64,000 nt of DNA, from contig NZ_KB913024.1 of assembly GCF_000384035.1 (NCBI RefSeq), positions 3,063,228 through 3,127,227 on the forward strand. Direction: 5' to 3'. The notes under the pieces are model-generated. The model ran no database searches and had not been told where the DNA came from. It was given only the letters and a program-made list of their open reading frames with translations. The first letter of the stretch is position 1, and every line of letters starts with the position of its first letter. Made by a program: the position numbers and the translations under genes. Source of the DNA: Actinopolyspora mortivallis DSM 44261 (GTDB taxonomy: Bacteria > Actinomycetota > Actinomycetes > Mycobacteriales > Pseudonocardiaceae). Shown piece after piece: positions 59,656 through 64,000 of the stretch.

Positions 59656-61059
59656 TCAGTCGAGATCGTCGTGTCTCATCAGCTGGCGCCCCGCCTCGGT
59701 CAACGACCCGGACAGCGCGGGATACACCGAGAAGGTGTTCGCCAGGTCCTCCACCGTCACCTGGTTCTGCACCGACAGCGCCAACGGGAGGATCAGCTCG
59801 CTGGCGTTGGGGGCCACCACCACACCACCGACCACCACACCGGTGGCGGGACGGCAGAAAACCTTGAGGAAACCACGGCGCACGCCTTCCATCTTCGCCC
59901 TCGGGTTCCCCGACAGGGGCAGCACCACGCTGCGGGCGGGCACCTCCCCGGACTCGATGGCCTGCTGGCTGATTCCCACGGTGGCGATCTCCGGGTGGGT
60001 GAACACGTTGGCCGCCACCGTCTTCAGCTTGATCGGGGACACTCCCTCCCCCAGGGCGTGCCACATGGCGATCCGACCCTGCATCGCCGCCACCGAGGCC
60101 AGCAGCAGCACTCCGGTGCAGTCCCCGGCGGCGTAGATCCCGGTCGCGCTGGTCCGCGAGACCCGGTCCACCGGGATGTAGCCGGAGCGGTCGACCTCGA
60201 TACCGACCCGTTCCAGGCCGATGTCCGAGGTGTTGGGCACGGAACCGACGGTCATCAGGGCGTGGCTGGCTTCCAGCTGCCTCCCGTCGGCCAGGTGGAT
60301 GAGCACCCCGGAGTCGGTGCGGTCGATCCGCTCCGCCCTGGCGTGCTTGACCACGCTGGCTCCCCGCTCGGAGAAGACCTCCTCCAGCACGGCGGCCGCG
60401 TCGGCGTCCTCGTGCGGCAGCACGCGGTCCCTGCTGGAGACCAGGGTGACCTTCACCCCCATCTCCGCGTAGGCGGAGGCGAACTCGACGCCGGTGACTC
60501 CGGAGCCGACCACGGCGAGGTGTTCGGGAAGCTCGGGCAGGTCGTAGAGCTGACGCCAGGTCAGGATCCGCTCCCCGTCGGGCTGGGCGCCGGGCAGGAT
60601 ACGCGGGGTGGCGCCCGTGGATATCAGCACGATGTCGGCGACCAGTTCCTCGTACCCGCCGTCGCCGAGGTCCACGCGGATGCGGTGGCGGGCCAGCCCC
60701 GGGGACTCGTCGACGAAGCGGGCGCGTCCCCCCAGAATGCGTACTCCCTCGCGGTGCACCCGGGAACGTATGTCGGCGGACTGGGCCAGGGCCAGCCCCT
60801 TCACCCGGCCGTGGACCACGGAGGTGTCCACATCGGTGGCTCCCTCCTTGACACGGATCCCGAGTTCCTGGACGTCGCGGATGGAGGAGCGCGCGCCGCC
60901 GGAAGCGATGAAGGTCTTCGACGGGACGCAGTCGTAGAGCACGCAGGAACCGCCCAGTCCTTCCGCCTCGACCAGCGTGACGTCCGCTCCGTTCTGCGCG
61001 GCCACGAGGGCTGCCTCGTATCCCGCGGGCCCGCCTCCCATGATTACGATGCGGGTCAC
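59656..61059 (-). CDS. lpdA: NAD(P)H-quinone dehydrogenase, LpdA type
   Basis: 467 residues, ATG 61059. Flavoprotein of the disulfide reductase superfamily: IVIMGGGPAGYEAALVAAQNG (FAD), GLGGSCVLYDCVPSKTFIA, VVGSGVTGVEFASAYAEMG (NAD(P)), AAGDCTGVLLLASVAAMQGR and the dimerisation domain FTHPEIATVGIS. The disulfide region reads CVLYDC, one residue off the CxxxxC of true dihydrolipoyl dehydrogenases only in content, yet the rest resembles mycobacterial LpdA (Rv3303c), which reduces quinones. Function by family; the electron acceptor is uncertain. Confidence 0.88.
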   Translation of the reverse strand: MTRIVIMGGGPAGYEAALVAAQNGADVTLVEAEGLGGSCVLYDCVPSKTFIASGGARSSIRDVQELGIRVKEGATDVDTSVVHGRVKGLALAQSADIRSRVHREGVRILGGRARFVDESPGLARHRIRVDLGDGGYEELVADIVLISTGATPRILPGAQPDGERILTWRQLYDLPELPEHLAVVGSGVTGVEFASAYAEMGVKVTLVSSRDRVLPHEDADAAAVLEEVFSERGASVVKHARAERIDRTDSGVLIHLADGRQLEASHALMTVGSVPNTSDIGLERVGIEVDRSGYIPVDRVSRTSATGIYAAGDCTGVLLLASVAAMQGRIAMWHALGEGVSPIKLKTVAANVFTHPEIATVGISQQAIESGEVPARSVVLPLSGNPRAKMEGVRRGFLKVFCRPATGVVVGGVVVAPNASELILPLALSVQNQVTVEDLANTFSVYPALSGSLTEAGRQLMRHDDLD

Positions 61060-61542
61060 TTCGCTCTCCTCCTAGGATCCGTCCGGGAGTTGGTCAGATG
61101 GTGGCCGAGCGGCCGCCGGCGGCGGCACGGCACACGATTCACGAAACCGGTTCCGCGTTGTGCGCGCCCGATTCGTTTCTCGGCGGTACCGCGTGAGCCG
61201 GGTCCTCCGCGACTCCCTCACGGGCGGAGCGGGGTGCATCCCACCACAAAAAGGTATAGACCACTCGCACACCCCTTCGTCTCCGGGCTCACGCCCACCG
61301 GGTCAACGGTACGCCGCCGTGTCCGACGAACACGCCACCGGTGCCGACCACGCCTCGCGCCGGAACGACGACTCACTGTCCGAGGGGTGCCGAGGGCGGA
61401 ACGAACACGACCCACCCCCAGTCGTGTGCCCGGCGGTTTCGCCGCCGGACGGAACTCCGGCCGGGCACGGCACGAAACGTGACGCAATCCCAACACCACA
61501 CGGTGAGGGACAACGGCCACCAGCATGGTTACCCTGTGAGCC
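61060..61542. other. Divergent intergenic region, no gene seen
   Basis: 483 bases between lpdA (minus) and the cyclotransferase (plus). Promoters for both must lie here. GGTATAGACC near 61252 is AT-rich and could contain a -10 element, but I cannot pair it with a -35 box. No strong hairpin, RNA or small gene was found. Confidence 0.3.
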
Positions 61543-61995
61543 GTGCCGCTATACGCAGCCTACGGATCCAACATGGATCCGGCTCGGATGGTCGAACGCG
61601 CCCCCCATTCCCCCGTGGCGGGGACAGGGTGGCTGATGGACTGGCGCCTCACCTTCGGAGGTGAGGACCTGGGCTGGGAAGGTGCGCTGGCCACCATCGT
61701 CGAAGAGCCCGGCTCACACGTGTTCACCGTGCTCTACGACGTCAGCCCCGAGGACGAGCAACGACTCGACAGTTGGGAGGGGGCGGAACTCGGTCTCCAC
61801 AAGAAGCTGCGGGTACGCATCCACACCCTCGACGGCCCCACGCTCGCCTGGCTCTACGTCCTGGACGCCTACGAGGGGGGTCTGCCCTCGGCACGCTATC
61901 TCGGCCTGATCGCCGACGCCGCCGAGGCGGCGGGAGCCCCGGCGGACTACGTGGAGAAGCTGCGTGCCAAGCCCTGCACCAACGTGGGGCCCTGA
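61543..61995 (+). CDS. Gamma-glutamylcyclotransferase family protein
   Basis: 150 residues from GTG 61543. The N-terminal YAAYGSNMDPARM is the family's Y-GSN phosphate/substrate loop. The catalytic Glu lies in LDSWEGAELGLHKKLRVRI, and VLDAYEGGLPSARYLGLI completes the fold. It would release 5-oxoproline from gamma-glutamyl compounds. It converges on the AbiEi-like gene with a 25-base gap. Confidence 0.88.
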   Translation: MPLYAAYGSNMDPARMVERAPHSPVAGTGWLMDWRLTFGGEDLGWEGALATIVEEPGSHVFTVLYDVSPEDEQRLDSWEGAELGLHKKLRVRIHTLDGPTLAWLYVLDAYEGGLPSARYLGLIADAAEAAGAPADYVEKLRAKPCTNVGP

Positions 61996-62020
61996 CCGAA
62001 CCGCCACGGCGGGAACGTCC

Positions 62021-62668
62021 TCAGCGGGAGGAGCCGGGGTGCTCCGCCGACCGGGCGGGGCGGCGGAGCCCCCCGGGAACGGTCCGCAACAGGGCACGCG
62101 CCCGCCGTGTCCCCCGACGGTCCCGCCGCACGCGGAGTCGCTGCTCCACCAGGGCCCACAGCCCCTCCGTGCCCGACGGCAGGGACGCGACCTGACGCAG
62201 ACAGCTCACCGCACGCTGCTCCTCGACCGTGCACAGCACCTCGGTCAGCGCCAGGTCGAGCACCTGTGTGGGCAACCCGTCGAGCTCCACCACCTCGCCC
62301 TCCCGAACGCCGTTCTGACGCACCACCAGCCCGGGGGCACGACGCACCTGCCGGTGGTACGGGACCGTCACGTACGTGACGCGGGAGAGCGCGGCCCGGC
62401 ACCCGTGCACCGCCAGGGCGGTCAGGCCGGACAACACGGCCTCGGGACCGGCCCGCAGCAGAGCGGCCCGCGCCCTCGTGGTCGGATCGTCCACCTCCTC
62501 GGCCGGGACGACCACTCCCGGCCAGAGGTTCACCAGCGTTCCCGTGGACAGCGCACGGCGTAGTTCCTCCCGTCCTCCCAGGCGGCGGCACGCCTCGGCG
62601 TGGGTCGAGGCGCCACCCATCCGCCGGCGGAGCGTGGACTCGGCTCGGTTCCGTTCCGTTCGTCCCAT
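62021..62668 (-). CDS. AbiEi antitoxin-like winged-helix protein
   Basis: 215 residues from ATG 62668. The first 60 residues form a winged-helix-like domain (THAEACRRLGGREELRRALSTGTLVNLWPGVVVP), and about 65-180 match the AbiEi core: AALLRAGPEAVLSGLTALAVHG, VTVPYHRQVRRAPGLVVRQ and GLPTQVLDLALTEVLCTVEEQRAV. The VSR/DUF559-like nuclease that often completes such actinobacterial proteins is absent; the end is a basic tail. No AbiEii toxin gene is adjacent, so it may be a transcriptional regulator. Confidence 0.6.
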   Translation of the reverse strand: MGRTERNRAESTLRRRMGGASTHAEACRRLGGREELRRALSTGTLVNLWPGVVVPAEEVDDPTTRARAALLRAGPEAVLSGLTALAVHGCRAALSRVTYVTVPYHRQVRRAPGLVVRQNGVREGEVVELDGLPTQVLDLALTEVLCTVEEQRAVSCLRQVASLPSGTEGLWALVEQRLRVRRDRRGTRRARALLRTVPGGLRRPARSAEHPGSSR

Positions 62669-62740
62669 ACCCGTAGGGAGGGCGAGGCCCCCGCCACGGA
62701 TACATCCCGAACGGGTGAGTTCTTCTCCGGGGTGCTCGCG

Positions 62741-63958
62741 CTACCGGCCGAGGGCGGCCAGGGCGGTGTGCACCATGGTGCGTACCCCCACGGGCAGCGC
62801 GCGCTCGTCCAGCTCGAAGTCGGGCTGGTGCAGATCCGTACTGCGGGTGTGTTCCCCGGCCACCCCCAGGCGTGCGAAGGATCCGGAGACGTGCTCCAGG
62901 TACCATCCGAAGTCCTCACCACCCGAGGACTGGGGAGTCCCACTCTGCGCCTGCTCACCGAGCGCCTCCCCCACGGCGGCCCGCATCAGCCGGGTGCTCT
63001 CGGTGTCGTTGACCACCGGCGGAACCCCGCGCCGGTGCTGTAGGTCGAACTCCACCCCCAACGGGGACAACAACCCCTGGACCAGCTCACGCACCAGTGG
63101 CCCCAGCTCGGCCCACGTGTCCCGGTCCCCGGTGCGCAGCGTGCCACGCAGCGTCCCCTCCCTGGGAATGGCGTTGGCGGCCTGGCCCGCGTGCACCGCT
63201 CCCCAGGCGAGCACCGTGCCGGTACGCGGATCCACTCGGCGGGAGAGCAGGGTCGGCAGACCGGTGATCAGCGTTCCCAACGCGTGCACCAGATCCCCGG
63301 TCAGGTGCGGCCGGGAGGTGTGTCCACCCGGAGAGTCCAGCCGGATTTCGAGCAGGTCACTGGCCGAGGTCAACGCACCGATCCGCGTGCCCACCGTGCC
63401 GACCGGCAGCCGCGGGTCGCAGTGCAGCCCGAAGACGCGTTCCACACCGTCGAGCCCGCCTGCGGCCAGCACGTCCAACGCTCCACCGGGCATGACCTCC
63501 TCGGCCGGTTGGAAGATCAGCCGTACCCGGCCCGGAAGCCGGGGGGCCGTGGTCAGGGCCGAGGCCACGCCCAGCAGGATCGCGGTGTGCGCGTCGTGAC
63601 CGCAGCAGTGGGCCACCCCAGCCTCGTTCGAGGCGAAGGGCACCCCGCTCGTCTCCGTCAACGGAAGCGCGTCGATGTCGGCTCGCAACGCCACCGTACG
63701 GTCGCTGTCCGCCCCGTTGTCCAGGTCACAGACCAGGCCGGTGCCGACCGGCAGCACGCGAGGGCGCAGCCCCAGTGCGGTGAGCCGCTCGGCGAGCCAC
63801 GCGGTCGTGCGGTGCTCGGAACGGGACAGTTCCGGCTCGGAGTGCAGCTTCCTGCGCCACTCCACGACACGTTCGGCATTGGCCGCGAGCCACTCGTCCA
63901 ACCATCCGGGCCCACGGCCGGCACCGAGGTCCGTCACGCCGGAGCGCACGCCCCCCAT
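62741..63958 (-). CDS. M20 family amidohydrolase
   Basis: 405 residues from ATG 63958 (GAGAGGAGAG immediately upstream); a GTG at 63994 would add 12 residues. M20D pattern: VALRADIDALPLTE, AGVAHCCGHDAHTAILLG (metal ligands), LIFQPAEEVMPGGA (catalytic Glu and metal Glu), GLHCDPRLPVG, and the dimerisation domain with DSPGGHTSRPHLTGD. SGGEDFGWYLEHVSG supplies the final Glu/Asp region. Such enzymes cleave N-acyl or aminoacyl-amide bonds (hippurate, indole-acetyl amino acids, acyl-diaminopimelate); exact substrate unknown. Confidence 0.92.
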   Translation of the reverse strand: MGGVRSGVTDLGAGRGPGWLDEWLAANAERVVEWRRKLHSEPELSRSEHRTTAWLAERLTALGLRPRVLPVGTGLVCDLDNGADSDRTVALRADIDALPLTETSGVPFASNEAGVAHCCGHDAHTAILLGVASALTTAPRLPGRVRLIFQPAEEVMPGGALDVLAAGGLDGVERVFGLHCDPRLPVGTVGTRIGALTSASDLLEIRLDSPGGHTSRPHLTGDLVHALGTLITGLPTLLSRRVDPRTGTVLAWGAVHAGQAANAIPREGTLRGTLRTGDRDTWAELGPLVRELVQGLLSPLGVEFDLQHRRGVPPVVNDTESTRLMRAAVGEALGEQAQSGTPQSSGGEDFGWYLEHVSGSFARLGVAGEHTRSTDLHQPDFELDERALPVGVRTMVHTALAALGR

Positions 63959-64000
63959 GCTCTCCTCTCGACCGGGTTCCGGCGCGGTGGACACGGACTC

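Noticed and set aside
1-64000. CRISPR arrays, tRNA/rRNA genes, insertion sequences, replication origin
   Set aside because: No regularly spaced repeats, no cloverleaf with CCA-end pattern and no transposase reading frame were seen on either strand.

Overview
The window is high-GC actinomycete DNA (a counted flanking line at 33181-33240 is 43/60 G+C) with frequent GTG starts and clear GGAGG-type ribosome binding sites. The gene content points to the order Pseudonocardiales, perhaps a Saccharopolyspora/Actinopolyspora-like genus. The indicators are purE/purK beside LCP cell-wall ligases and a TIGR03089 protein, dTDP-rhamnose genes, DUF397, DUF3558 and DUF1707 proteins, and several type VII secretion (T7SS) accessory sets. 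The taxonomic placement is inference.

Layout. 1-920: minus-strand T7SS-type set (YbaB-like, EspC-like, start of a large effector). 1186-12815: cell-envelope block with a GT2-GT4 glycosyltransferase, a GT4 glycosyltransferase, a VTT-type membrane protein, rmlB/rmlD, two LCP ligases, TIGR03089 and a thioesterase. 12843-16183: purE, a frameshifted DUF397 gene, purK and a degenerate GGDEF-like protein. 16362-19500: a sigma factor fused to a zinc finger, membrane segment and extracellular region, then GtrA. 19637-23941: exported arabinofuranosidases GH43 and GH51 with an operator-like palindrome. 24142-26945: a MacB/FtsX-type ABC exporter. 27409-30338: a two-component system and hisN.

30368-32112 is an AT-rich island (42-45% G+C on three counted lines). 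Its main gene encodes one polypeptide with two membrane helices, a SAVED-like cyclic-oligonucleotide sensor and an mCpol (minimal CRISPR polymerase-like) domain. This looks like a self-contained nucleotide-signalling antiphage protein and is the most novel item here.

32538-35923: a T7SS toxin operon (YbaB-like, WXG-like, TNT NAD+-glycohydrolase toxin, probable immunity protein). 36050-41618: cobinamide amidohydrolase with HMG-CoA lyase, a PH-domain protein, birA, and acyl-CoA carboxylase beta and epsilon subunits. 41777-47205: a glycerol regulon (glpK, glpF, a DeoR-type regulator, glpD). 47275-49397: PE-like, PPE and EspG proteins. 49521-63958: mostly housekeeping and metabolism (DUF3558 lipoprotein, DUF1707 protein, accA3-type biotin carboxylase, DAACS symporter, Maf, PabB-like enzyme, second aquaglyceroporin, GNAT, zinc metallopeptidase, DUF393, LpdA-type reductase, gamma-glutamylcyclotransferase, AbiEi-like protein, M20 amidohydrolase).

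Together the genes cover envelope glycan assembly, arabinan breakdown, glycerol uptake and oxidation, and biotin-dependent carboxylation (birA, accD/E and accA3 supply ligase and subunits). Strong GC-rich stem-loops mark many convergent or terminal gene ends. I saw no tRNA, rRNA, CRISPR array, insertion sequence or replication origin.
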